A DNA stretch of 30,094 nt from positions 1 through 30,094 of the forward strand of contig JADLBT010000364.1 in NCBI GenBank assembly GCA_020847555.1. Reading direction: 5' to 3'. Within the stretch, counting starts at the first letter, position 1; the number at the start of each line of letters is the position of its first letter. A program made the translations under genes and the position numbers. Below, piece after piece: positions 9,828 through 17,416 of this stretch. The notes below the pieces were generated by a model that saw nothing but the letters and a program-made list of their open reading frames with translations, did no database searches and was not told the DNA's origin. Source of the stretch: Gemmataceae bacterium. GTDB taxonomy: Bacteria; Planctomycetota; Planctomycetia; Gemmatales; Gemmataceae.

Positions 9828-10928
9828 GTGGGTGTATCGCGCGTCCGTCGAGTTGGGCTCGCCGCCGCGGCCGCCGTGCTGGTCTTTGCCGCCGCGCCGG
9901 CATGGGGGTGTAACGTCCCGGTCTTCCGCTACGCGCTGGAGCGCTGGAGGGCCGACCCTTACGACGTGATCGTTTTCCACCGCGGCCCGCTCAGCCCCGC
10001 CGACAAGGCGCTCACCGACGCCCTGGCGAAGCACGCCGCCACCGAACCGGCGGTCGCCAACTACTGGTTCGATCTGATCGACCTCGACCGCAAACTGCCT
10101 CCCGAGATCGTCGAGTTGTTCGAGTCGCAGCCGGTCCGCGACCTGCCGCTGCTGGTCGTTCGCTACCCGGAAACGGTGCGCGTCCGCGACCCGCGCCTGT
10201 GGTCCGGGAAGCTGACGCGCGCGTCGGTGCAGGCGCTGCTCGACTCGCCGGCGCGGCGCGAGATCGCGCAGCGCATCCTGGCCGGCGATTCGGCCGTGTG
10301 GCTCCTCCTCGAATGCGGCGACCGCGGTAAGGACGACGCAGCCGCGAAGCTGCTGGGCGACGAGGTAGCGCGGTTGCAAAAGACGCTCAAGCTGCCCGGG
10401 CTGACCGCGGATCCGGAAGACCGGCTGAGCGAGAAGGGGCCGGAGTTGAAGCTGGCGTTCTCGGTACTGCGCGTCGCGCGCGACGACCCGAAGGAGCGGT
10501 TCCTGGTACAGATGCTGCAGCGCCTGGAGGACGATCTGCCGAGCAACAAACCGATGGTCTACCCGGTCTTCGGCCGCGGCCGGGCGAAGGAGCCGCTCAT
10601 CGGCGCCGGCATCACGGCCGAGAACATCGAGGCCGACGCCCGGTTCCTGATCGGCCCGTGTACGTGCAAGGTGAAGGAGCAGAACCCGGGCGTTTACCTG
10701 CTCGCGGTCGCCGATTGGGAAACCGCGCCGGACCGCCAGCCGACCATCACCCTGCCCGGCGAGTCCCCCGCGCCGCCCGCCACGGCCGCCACGGTCGCGG
10801 TATCGCCTCCGGAACTCGGGGCCGGCCCCGCTCTGGTGCGCAACGCCCTGGTGGCGACGGCCGGCGGACTGGTGCTCGTCGGGGCGTTCACGTTCCTGCT
10901 GGCGCGCAAGAACAGGGGGCACGGGTAG
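9828..10928 (+). CDS. Exported, C-terminally membrane-anchored protein of unknown function
   Basis: This 366-aa protein starts at GTG 9828, with GAGGA at 9815-9819 placed 8 nt upstream. A signal peptide covers residues 1-27, and the mature chain would begin C-N-V-P-V-F-R-Y-A-L. Cys28 follows A-W-G, a poor lipobox, so lipidation is possible but doubtful. The body has no family I recognise; a C-T-C pair lies near residue 279. A Pro/Ala/Thr-rich stretch (about 308-330) leads to one membrane helix (about 336-356) and a short Arg/Lys tail, so most of the protein should face outside the cytoplasm. The FtsX-type permease gene starts 2 nt after the stop, which makes an accessory role to that ABC system the best inference. 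Confidence 0.75.
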   Translation: MGVSRVRRVGLAAAAAVLVFAAAPAWGCNVPVFRYALERWRADPYDVIVFHRGPLSPADKALTDALAKHAATEPAVANYWFDLIDLDRKLPPEIVELFESQPVRDLPLLVVRYPETVRVRDPRLWSGKLTRASVQALLDSPARREIAQRILAGDSAVWLLLECGDRGKDDAAAKLLGDEVARLQKTLKLPGLTADPEDRLSEKGPELKLAFSVLRVARDDPKERFLVQMLQRLEDDLPSNKPMVYPVFGRGRAKEPLIGAGITAENIEADARFLIGPCTCKVKEQNPGVYLLAVADWETAPDRQPTITLPGESPAPPATAATVAVSPPELGAGPALVRNALVATAGGLVLVGAFTFLLARKNRGHG

Positions 10929-10930
10929 GC

Positions 10931-12196
10931 ATGAGCGTCTGGCGTCTGGTACTGCGCGAGATCCGCTACCGGCGGCTCAACTTCTGCCTGGCCGTGCTCT
11001 CGGTCCTCGCCGCCGTCGGCTGCCTGGTGGCGGTCCTGGCGCTGCTGCGCCAGCACGACCGGCGCACCGAGGAACTGGTCGCCGCCCAGGAGGAGAAGGT
11101 CCGGGCCGGCGGCCGCAAGCTTGAGGACGACTACCGCAAGATCGGCCTGCTGCTCGGGTTCAACATCCTCATCCTGCCGAAGGACCAGAATCTCGCCCAG
11201 CTGTACGCCGGCGACTACGCCCCGCGAACGATGCCGGAAGAGTACGCCGACCGGCTGGCCCGGTCGGGCGTGGTGACCGTCAACCACCTGCTGCCGAGCC
11301 TGCGCCAGCGCGTCGTATGGAAGGAGCGCGGCGTCGAGGTGATCGTGATGGGGATCAAGGGCGAGTTGCCGATCGCCAACAAGACGGCGAAGAAGCAGAT
11401 CCTCGACCACGTTCCGCCCGGGACCGTCACCGTCGGCTACCTGCTTCAGAAGAGCGCCGGGATCAAGCGCGGCGACACGGTAGCGCTGCTCGGCCGAGAG
11501 TTCACTGTCCGCAAGGTCGAGCGGCCGCGCGGCGGCCCGGACGACATCACGATCCGGTTGAACCTGGCGGATGCCCAGAAGGTACTCGGCCAGGAAGGAC
11601 GGATCAGCGAGATCCAGGCGCTGGAGTGCAACTGCTCGGCGGCCGACCGACTGGGCGAGGTGCGGCAGGAGATCGCGAAGATCCTGCCGGACACGCAGGT
11701 CGAGGAGAAGGGCAGCGAGGCGCTCGCCCGGGCGGAGGCGCGCAACCGGGCGGCCGCCGAGGCGCGCGCGTCAGTCGCGCGCGTCAAGCAGGCGCGGCAG
11801 GAGCTGCGCGAGGGCCGCGAGGAGTTCGCCGCGGTCCTGGTGCCGCTGGTGGTGCTCGGGTGTACGGTGTGGGTCGGGCTGCTCGCATTCACCAACGCCC
11901 GCGATCGGGCCGCCGAGGTCGGCATTCTGCGAGCGCTGGGCGTCGGCGCGCCGCGCGTGTTCGGGCTGTTCCTGCTGCGGGCGCTCCTGGTCGGGGTACT
12001 CGGCGGGCTGCTCGGGTATCTGGCCGGGTCGCTGGCCGGGGCGCTGCTGGACGAGGGAGCGGCCGGCGTCGAGTTCGACCCGGCGTGGCTGGCGGCGGCG
12101 GTCGTCGCGGCGCCGGTGCTGTGCGCGCTGGCGAGCTGGGTGCCGGCGCTGCTCGCGGCGCGGCAGGATCCGGCCGTCGTGCTGCGTGACGCTTGA
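10931..12196 (+). CDS. FtsX/MacB-type ABC transporter permease
   Basis: This 421-aa membrane protein has the four-helix plan of the MacB/FtsX family. One helix lies near the N-terminus (about 17-38), then a large extracytoplasmic domain (about 40-290) containing I-L-P-K-D and G-I-K-G-E segments, then three helices toward the C-terminus. The stretch R-D-R-A-A-E-V-G-I-L-R-A-L-G is the FtsX-domain hallmark between helices 2 and 3. A charged helix rich in Ala, Arg and Glu precedes helix 2. Start ATG 10931 lies 2 nt after the preceding stop; the longer frame to 10658 overlaps the previous gene and is rejected. Such permeases couple ATP hydrolysis to conformational work outside the membrane (mechanotransmission) rather than classic transport. 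The partner ATPase is the next gene. Confidence 0.88.
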   Translation: MSVWRLVLREIRYRRLNFCLAVLSVLAAVGCLVAVLALLRQHDRRTEELVAAQEEKVRAGGRKLEDDYRKIGLLLGFNILILPKDQNLAQLYAGDYAPRTMPEEYADRLARSGVVTVNHLLPSLRQRVVWKERGVEVIVMGIKGELPIANKTAKKQILDHVPPGTVTVGYLLQKSAGIKRGDTVALLGREFTVRKVERPRGGPDDITIRLNLADAQKVLGQEGRISEIQALECNCSAADRLGEVRQEIAKILPDTQVEEKGSEALARAEARNRAAAEARASVARVKQARQELREGREEFAAVLVPLVVLGCTVWVGLLAFTNARDRAAEVGILRALGVGAPRVFGLFLLRALLVGVLGGLLGYLAGSLAGALLDEGAAGVEFDPAWLAAAVVAAPVLCALASWVPALLAARQDPAVVLRDA

Positions 12197-12341
12197 CACC
12201 CCGCTGTCCCCCACCATCACCGGAGCATCCATCCGGACGGCGGCTCGTGGTGGTCGATCCCGCCGCCGTGTGAGGTGGCGCTAACGTTGAGCAGGGCCGA
12301 GGCGGTTGCCGAAGGGGCTTTCCCCTGGCTGGGGATGAGTG

Positions 12342-13019
12342 ATGCTTGAGATCCGCAACCTGACCAGAACCTACCGCGGCCCGGCCGGACCAGTGAACGT
12401 GCTCGACAGCCTGTCCCTCGACGTGGCCGCGGGCGAGTTCGTCGCCGTTCAGGGCCGCAGCGGGTGCGGCAAGACTACCCTCCTGCTCGCCGCTGGCGGC
12501 CTGCTTCGCCCCGACGCCGGCCGCGTCCTCGTCGCCGGCCAGGATCTCTACCAGCTATCCGAGGAGGCTCGCGCCCGCTACCGCGCGCAGCGGATCGGGT
12601 TCGTGTTTCAGCAGTTTCATCTGGTGCCTTACCTGAGCGTCCTCGACAACGTCCTCGCCCCGACCCTCGCGCTGCAGTCGGCCGGCGCCCGCCATCGTGC
12701 GGAAGAACTCCTCGGTACATTCGGGCTCACGCCCCGTGCCCATCACGTTCCGGCCCAGCTGAGCACCGGCGAGCGGCAGCGCGCCGCCCTGGCGCGCGCC
12801 TTCCTCAACCGCCCGCAGTTGCTGCTCGCCGACGAGCCAACCGGCAACCTGGACCGAGAAAACGCTGACGTCGTCCTCGGCCACCTCGCCGACTTCGCCC
12901 GTGCCGGCGGGGCCGTGCTGCTGGTGACGCACGACCCCGAGGCCGCCCGACGGGCGCACCGTATCGTTCCCTTCGACCGCAAGACAAGCGCCGTGACCGG
13001 CGCGGAGGTACGGGCATGA
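12342..13019 (+). CDS. ABC transporter ATP-binding protein, MacB/LolD type
   Basis: This 225-aa ATPase has Walker A G-R-S-G-C-G-K-T at residues 38-45, the Q-loop at Gln90, the signature L-S-T-G-E-R-Q at 140-146 and Walker B L-L-L-A-D-E-P at 160-166, followed by T-G-N-L-D, typical of the MacB/LolD group that pairs with FtsX-type permeases. ATG 12342 is preferred; GTG at 12339 would add one residue. A GGGGA sequence stands just upstream. It lies 145 nt after the permease gene, and that gap shows no clear terminator. The stop codon overlaps the next start (ATGA at 13016-13019), so translation of the ATPase and the double binding protein is coupled. Confidence 0.9.
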   Translation: MLEIRNLTRTYRGPAGPVNVLDSLSLDVAAGEFVAVQGRSGCGKTTLLLAAGGLLRPDAGRVLVAGQDLYQLSEEARARYRAQRIGFVFQQFHLVPYLSVLDNVLAPTLALQSAGARHRAEELLGTFGLTPRAHHVPAQLSTGERQRAALARAFLNRPQLLLADEPTGNLDRENADVVLGHLADFARAGGAVLLVTHDPEAARRAHRIVPFDRKTSAVTGAEVRA

Positions 13020-14626
13020 AAGGCAGGTGGACGCACTTCGGGTTTCTCGGCAGCCCGTGGCTGGTCGGCGGCGCCTCGCTGCTGGCCGTCGTCGGGTTGA
13101 GCGTATTCCTCTGGAGCCCGTGGGACCGGACGGCCGTCGCGGATGGCAAGGCTCTTCGCCTGTTCTGCGCCGCCGGCCTGACGAAGCCGGTCAACGAGAT
13201 CATCCACGATTACCAGCAACTCCAGCACGTCGCCGTCGAGCCGACCTACGGCGGGTCCGGCCAGCTGCTGTCCTCGATGCGCGTCGCCGGGCAGGAGGGC
13301 GACCTGTACCTGGCGGCCGACGCCCTGACGATGGAGCAGGCGATCAAGGCCGGGCTGGTCGCCGAGACGGTCCCCGTCGCCGTCATGCGGCCGGTGCTCG
13401 TCGTCAACAAAAAGACGCAGAACCAGCTGCGCGCGCAGGGGCGGCCGGTCACGTCGGCGGCCGACCTGCTGCGGTCCGATCTGTCTGTCGTCCTCGCGAG
13501 CAGCGAGGGCGCCTCCATCGGCCGGGTCGGCCGCGACGTGTTGCAGGCGCACAAACTCTGGGCGCCCCTGGAAAAGCGCCGCAAAGAGGGAACGGCGGTC
13601 GTGTCCACGACCGGCACGGTCAACAAGGTCGCGTCCACAGTGGCCATCAAGGATCACTACGTCGGCATCGTTTGGGACGCGGTCGCCGCTCAGTACCCGC
13701 AGCTGGAGGTGATCGACGCGCCGGAGTTCCGGGGCGTGCAGGAGCAGGTCGCGCTCGGCGTACTGGCGAAGTCGCGCCAGCCGACAGCGGCGCTGCAGTT
13801 CGCGCGCTACCTGACGGCCCGTGACCACGGCGGGAAGGTGCTGGAGAAGTACCGCTACACCCTGCCTCCGGACGCGGACTCGTGGGAGGAGCGGCCGCAC
13901 ATCCACCTCGCCGCCGGCGCGATGCTCATGCCGGCGGTGCAGGACGTTCTCAAGGCGTTCGAGCAGCGCGAGGGCGTGCAGATCACCACCAGCTACAACG
14001 GCTGCGGCGTTCTCGTCGCCCAGATGAAGAGCATCAAGGGCGGGCAGAAGTCCGGCCGCCACTTCCCCGACGCCTACTTCGCCTGCGACACCGCGTTCCT
14101 CGCGGACGTTCAGCAGTGGTTCGGCCCCGGCGTGGCCATCGCCCGCAACGACATCGTGCTGCTCGTCCCCAAGGGCAATCCGAAAGGCATCAAGTCGCTG
14201 GACGACCTGACGCGACCGGGGCTGCGCATCGGCCTGGCCCACCCGACGAACTCGGCCCTCGGCAAGCTGACCGACGACCTGCTGCGCCGCCTCGGGCTGC
14301 ACGAGCGGATCTACACGGAGGACACGAGGAAGCGCGTCGTCCATGTCGATGCCGCCCACATGCTCGTCAACCAGATGCGAACGGGCGCGCTCGACGTGGC
14401 CGTCGTCTACCGCAGCAACGCCCTGAGCGCCCCGGCGAACGTGCGGGAGTACCTCGACGTCATCCCGATCGACCTGCCCGACGCCCACGCCACCCAGCCG
14501 TTCGCCATCGCCGCCGGGACGCGCCACCGCCACCTGCTCGAACGGCTGCAGCGCGCTCTCGTCGCGGCGCAGAGCCGTGACCGCTTCCGCCGCCTCGGGT
14601 TCCACTGGGTCTACCAGCCGAAGTAG
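13016..14626 (+). CDS. Membrane-anchored protein with two tandem ModA-like solute-binding domains
   Basis: The 536-aa product has one N-terminal membrane helix (about 14-34) with no clear cleavage site, so it is probably an anchor facing outward. Domain 1 (about 46-285) reads L-R-L-F-C-A-A-G-L-T-K-P, then Y-G-G-S-G-Q-L-L, then G-D-L-Y-L-A-A-D. Domain 2 (about 295-536) reads I-H-L-A-A-G-A-M-L-M-P-A, then Y-N-G-C-G-V-L, then D-A-Y-F-A-C-D, and later A-V-V-Y-R-S-N-A-L. Both follow the ModA/WtpA pattern for molybdate, tungstate or sulfate binding. Normal ModA proteins have a single domain of about 250 aa, so this is a double-length form. It overlaps the preceding ATPase gene and precedes ModB- and ModC-like genes. 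Whether both domains still bind an oxyanion is unknown. Confidence 0.85.
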   Translation: MKGRWTHFGFLGSPWLVGGASLLAVVGLSVFLWSPWDRTAVADGKALRLFCAAGLTKPVNEIIHDYQQLQHVAVEPTYGGSGQLLSSMRVAGQEGDLYLAADALTMEQAIKAGLVAETVPVAVMRPVLVVNKKTQNQLRAQGRPVTSAADLLRSDLSVVLASSEGASIGRVGRDVLQAHKLWAPLEKRRKEGTAVVSTTGTVNKVASTVAIKDHYVGIVWDAVAAQYPQLEVIDAPEFRGVQEQVALGVLAKSRQPTAALQFARYLTARDHGGKVLEKYRYTLPPDADSWEERPHIHLAAGAMLMPAVQDVLKAFEQREGVQITTSYNGCGVLVAQMKSIKGGQKSGRHFPDAYFACDTAFLADVQQWFGPGVAIARNDIVLLVPKGNPKGIKSLDDLTRPGLRIGLAHPTNSALGKLTDDLLRRLGLHERIYTEDTRKRVVHVDAAHMLVNQMRTGALDVAVVYRSNALSAPANVREYLDVIPIDLPDAHATQPFAIAAGTRHRHLLERLQRALVAAQSRDRFRRLGFHWVYQPK

Positions 14627-14627
14627 C

Positions 14628-15470
14628 ATGAATCCCTCGCGCGTGTCCGTTCCCGTCGCCGCTCCCCCCGCGCCCCGCGTTCGCTCCGACGCTCCCTTCT
14701 ACGCGGGGTTGATCGTCCTGGGCGGCGTCTACGTCGTCCTCATCGCGGCGATGCTGCTGGCAATGGCGTCGTTCACCTCGCCGGAACACCTGCTCGGCGC
14801 GCTCGGCAGCGAGGAGATCCGCTACGCAATCAAGCTCAGCCTGCTGTCGTGCTCGCTGACGACGATCCTGGCGCTGTGGGCGGCGGTGCCGCTGGGGTAT
14901 CTGCTGTCGCGCTACGAGTTCCGCGGCAAGGCGGCGGTGGACGCCCTGCTCGACGTACCGATCGTGCTGCCGCCGCTGGTGATCGGCCTGGGGCTGCTGA
15001 TCCTGTTCCAGACGCCGGTCGGGCAGTTCATCGAGGACAACGTCATCGGAGTGACGTTCGCGATCCCGAGCGTGATCCTGGCCCAGTTCGCAGTGGCGAC
15101 GGCGTTCGCCGTGCGGACGATGCGTGTGACGTTCGATCAGATCAGCCCGCGCCAGGAGCAGGTGGCGCTGACGCTCGGGTGCAGCCGCGGGCAAGCGTTC
15201 TGGCTGGTGGTGCTGCCGGAGGCGCGGCGCGGACTGGTGACGGCGGCGACGCTGGCGTGGGCTCGATCGCTCGGCGAGTTCGGGCCGATCCTGGTGTTTT
15301 CCGGGGCGACGCGGTTGCGCACCGAGGTGCTGCCGACGACGGTGTTCCTGGAGCTGAGCATCGGCAACATCGAGGCGGCGGTGGCGGTGTCGCTGCTGAT
15401 GGTGGCGGCCGCCGTCGTTGTCCTGGTGATTGTGCGGGTATATGGTATGGAAAGGCTGCCGCCGAAATGA
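14628..15470 (+). CDS. Molybdate/tungstate-type ABC permease (ModB/WtpB-like)
   Basis: This 280-aa integral membrane protein has about six hydrophobic segments. The EAA-type coupling loop lies at about residues 178-205, with A-L-T-L-G-C-S-R-G-Q-A-F and later A-W-A-R-S-L-G-E-F-G-P, the ending that marks ModB/CysT-group permeases. The segment D-V-P-I-V-L-P-P-L-V-I-G-L-G-L-L also matches that family. The start at 14628 lies one base after the previous stop; the frame open to 14577 overlaps the binding-protein gene and is not needed. With its neighbours it should form an oxyanion importer; molybdate, tungstate and sulfate cannot be separated by sequence alone. Confidence 0.87.
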   Translation: MNPSRVSVPVAAPPAPRVRSDAPFYAGLIVLGGVYVVLIAAMLLAMASFTSPEHLLGALGSEEIRYAIKLSLLSCSLTTILALWAAVPLGYLLSRYEFRGKAAVDALLDVPIVLPPLVIGLGLLILFQTPVGQFIEDNVIGVTFAIPSVILAQFAVATAFAVRTMRVTFDQISPRQEQVALTLGCSRGQAFWLVVLPEARRGLVTAATLAWARSLGEFGPILVFSGATRLRTEVLPTTVFLELSIGNIEAAVAVSLLMVAAAVVVLVIVRVYGMERLPPK

Positions 15471-15481
15471 GAAGCCCCCAG

Positions 15482-15546
15482 GCCCACGGGACGCAGCCCG
15501 TGGGCGAAGCGTCGGGGACTCGGTCTACGGGACGCAGCCCGTGGGC
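15482..15546. repeat. Palindrome and partial direct copy with CCCACGGG / CCCGTGGG core, copies 3 and 4
   Basis: A perfect 9-bp stem (15482-15490 with 15497-15505) closes the loop ACGCAG. The 20-nt right portion, 15486-15505, recurs exactly at 15527-15546 with an incomplete left arm. The pair fills most of the 98-nt space between the permease and ATPase genes of one transporter. The core is shared with palindromes at 1060-1088 and 5697-5735. Confidence 0.75.
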
Positions 15547-15568
15547 TTTCGCAGGACCGTGATTCACC

Positions 15569-16258
15569 ATGATTGCCGTCGCAAACCTGACCGTCCGCGC
15601 CGGTTCGTTCTCCCTGGAGGGGGTGTCGTTCGCCCTCGCGACGGGGCAGTACGGCGTTTTGATGGGCAAGACCGGCAGCGGCAAGACGACCCTGCTGGAG
15701 GCGGTCTGCGGCCTCAAGCCGGCCGTCCGCGGAACCATCACCCTGCTCGGCCGCGACGTGACGGACCTGAAACCGGCGGAGCGCGGCGTCGGTTACGTGC
15801 CGCAGGATCGGGCGCTGTTCCCGACCATGACCGTCTGGGATCACCTCGCGTTCGCCCTGGCGGTGCGCCGGTGGCCGGCGGCCGCGGTCGCCGAGCGCGT
15901 TGCGGAGCTGGCGGACCTGCTCGGCCTGGGCCGGCTGCTCGACCGCAAGCCGCACGGCCTGAGTGGAGGCGAGTCGCAGCGCGTGGCCCTCGGGCGGGCG
16001 CTGTCGTTCCGTCCGGCGGTGCTGCTCCTCGACGAACCGCTCAGCGCCCTGGACGAGGAGACGCGCGAGGAGATGTGCGTTCTCCTCCAGTCGGTGCGGC
16101 ACCGGACCGGGGTGACGACCCTGCACATCACGCACAACCCCAGTGAGGCCGGCCGGCTCGCGGACCGGCTGTTCCTGCTCCGCGGCGGGCGTGTCGAGGA
16201 GGTCTCCACGTCCGGATTGCCCAGTCCGAACGGGATCGTCCCGGCGCGGACCCTGTGA
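15569..16258 (+). CDS. ABC transporter ATP-binding protein, ModC/WtpC-like
   Basis: This 229-aa ATPase has Walker A G-K-T-G-S-G-K-T at residues 33-40, the Q-loop at Gln79, the signature L-S-G-G-E-S at 131-136 and Walker B V-L-L-L-D-E-P at 151-157 followed by L-S-A-L-D. The sequence around the Q-loop (Y-V-P-Q-D-R-A-L-F-P) and its position after a ModB-like permease point to molybdate, tungstate or related oxyanion import. It ends soon after the ATPase domain, so the C-terminal molybdate-binding TOBE domain of E. coli ModC is absent, and regulation by bound oxyanion through that domain is not expected. MoaD-like and E1-like genes follow within 10 nt each. Confidence 0.88.
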   Translation: MIAVANLTVRAGSFSLEGVSFALATGQYGVLMGKTGSGKTTLLEAVCGLKPAVRGTITLLGRDVTDLKPAERGVGYVPQDRALFPTMTVWDHLAFALAVRRWPAAAVAERVAELADLLGLGRLLDRKPHGLSGGESQRVALGRALSFRPAVLLLDEPLSALDEETREEMCVLLQSVRHRTGVTTLHITHNPSEAGRLADRLFLLRGGRVEEVSTSGLPSPNGIVPARTL

Positions 16259-16267
16259 GGGTTTGTC

Positions 16268-16543
16268 ATGCGCGTCGCCGTCAAGTACCTGGCCCAGGTC
16301 AAGCAGGCGACCGGCCGTGCCTCCGAGGCGGTCGAGCTGGAGAGCGGCTCCTCGATCCAGGATCTCGTGCGCAGGCTGGCGGACCGCCACGGCGAGGCGC
16401 TGCGGCGGCTGCTCCTGCGCGACGGCAGGCTGCACGACTCGATCCTGCTGTTCGTCGGCGCGGAGCAGGTGCGCTGGGACAGCCCGGCTCCGCTCAGCGA
16501 CGGCGACGTGGTGACCGTGCTGGCGCCGATGGCAGGGGGGTGA
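16268..16543 (+). CDS. MoaD/ThiS-family sulfur carrier protein
   Basis: This 91-aa protein has the ubiquitin-like MoaD/ThiS pattern: M-R-V-A-V-K-Y-L-A-Q at the start, a D-G-D-V-V-T-V-L-A-P segment near the end, and a C-terminal Met-Ala-Gly-Gly. The exposed Gly-Gly end is the site that an E1-like enzyme adenylates and that is then converted to a thiocarboxylate. In MoaD this sulfur is used by molybdopterin synthase with MoaE; other members serve thiamine, cysteine or tungsten-cofactor routes. It lies 9 nt after the ModC-like gene and 1 nt before an E1-like gene. No moaE is in the window, so the acceptor is unknown; the link with oxyanion transport favours molybdopterin. Confidence 0.88.
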   Translation: MRVAVKYLAQVKQATGRASEAVELESGSSIQDLVRRLADRHGEALRRLLLRDGRLHDSILLFVGAEQVRWDSPAPLSDGDVVTVLAPMAGG

Positions 16544-16544
16544 G

Positions 16545-17297
16545 ATGGGCGACGCCAGGCCTTTGACCGACGCCGAGCGCGCCGTCTACGAGTGGCAGCT
16601 GTGGGTGGACGGCTTCGGCGAGCCGGGGCAGGAGAAGCTGAAGGGCGCGTCGGTGCTGGTGTCGCGTTGCGGCGGCGTCGGCGGGGCGGTGGCGTATCAG
16701 CTGGCGGCGGCCGGCATCGGGCGGCTGGTGCTGGCCCACCGCGGCGATGTGCGGGCGAACGACCTGAACCGGCTGCTCCTCATGAGCTATGACGGTATCG
16801 GCCGACCGCGTGTCGAGCAGGCGGCCGTGCGGCTGCGGCAGCTGAACCCGTTTGTCGAGATCGAGACCATCGCCGAGAACGTCACCGAGGAGAACGCCGA
16901 GCGCCTGGTGGGGCGCGTCGATCTGGTGGTGGGGTGCGCGCCGCTGTTCCGCGAGCGGCTGCTGCTGAACCGGGCGGCGGTGGCGCAGGGCAAGCCGCTG
17001 GTGGACTGCGCCATGTACGAGCTGGACACGCAGCTGACGACAGTCGTGCCGGGGCGGACGCCGTGCCTGGCGTGTCTGTATCCGACCGAACCGCCGGCGT
17101 GGAAGCGCGAGTTCCCGGTGTTCGGGGCAGTGGCGGGGGCGATCGGGTGCCTCGGCGCGATGGAGGCGATCAAGGTGCTGGCGGGCCTCGGCGAACCGCT
17201 CCTCGGCCAGCTGCTCATCGGCGATCTGCGCGACATGACCTTCCGCAAGGTGGCCATTCAGCGTAACTCCGCCTGCGCGGTTTGCGGCCAGCGCTGA
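16545..17297 (+). CDS. MoeB/ThiF/HesA-like protein with degenerate adenylation site
   Basis: The 250-aa product aligns along its length with E. coli MoeB (alignment made from memory). Both zinc pairs remain: Cys174/Cys177 and Cys244/Cys247. The fold segments P-L-V-D-C-A-M-Y, I-G-C-L-G-A-M-E-A-I-K and the R-x-x-L-N-P region are also present. The adenylation site is changed: the glycine loop reads R-C-G-G-V-G-G (41-47); the Arg-finger position (MoeB Arg14) is Trp17; the ribose-binding Asp62 position is Gly67; Lys86 is Arg89; and the D-C-T-D-N magnesium motif reads G-C-A-P-L (130-134). Only the Arg73 equivalent (Arg76) is kept. It starts 1 nt after the MoaD-like stop, so the two are surely coupled. 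It may bind the carrier without activating it, or use altered chemistry. Confidence 0.85.
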   Translation: MGDARPLTDAERAVYEWQLWVDGFGEPGQEKLKGASVLVSRCGGVGGAVAYQLAAAGIGRLVLAHRGDVRANDLNRLLLMSYDGIGRPRVEQAAVRLRQLNPFVEIETIAENVTEENAERLVGRVDLVVGCAPLFRERLLLNRAAVAQGKPLVDCAMYELDTQLTTVVPGRTPCLACLYPTEPPAWKREFPVFGAVAGAIGCLGAMEAIKVLAGLGEPLLGQLLIGDLRDMTFRKVAIQRNSACAVCGQR

Positions 17298-17354
17298 TGG
17301 TTACCGGCGCCCGGCGACCTCTCGTTCTCCGACGCTGTTTGGGAACGCACGGAG

Positions 17355-17373
17355 TGCGAAACCCCGTTTCGCA
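17355..17373 (+). terminator. Small hairpin after the MoaD/E1-like genes, possible terminator
   Basis: An 8-bp perfect stem (17355-17362 with 17366-17373) closes a 3-nt loop, about 58 nt after the E1-like stop and 44 nt before the sialidase start. The bases after it are only weakly T-rich, so termination is uncertain; it may equally be part of the sialidase leader. Confidence 0.35.
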
Positions 17374-17416
17374 TGGCTCTGACTTTCCCGCCGAGCAAAC
17401 AACGAAAGGGCCATCC

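Noticed and set aside
9042..10922. 626-codon minus-strand frame opposite the propeller tail and the exported protein gene
   Set aside because: It crosses the boundary of two well-supported plus-strand genes and has no motif or ribosome site.
12743..14629. 628-codon minus-strand frame opposite the double binding protein gene
   Set aside because: Composition typical of antisense frames in high-GC DNA; the plus strand holds two clear binding domains.
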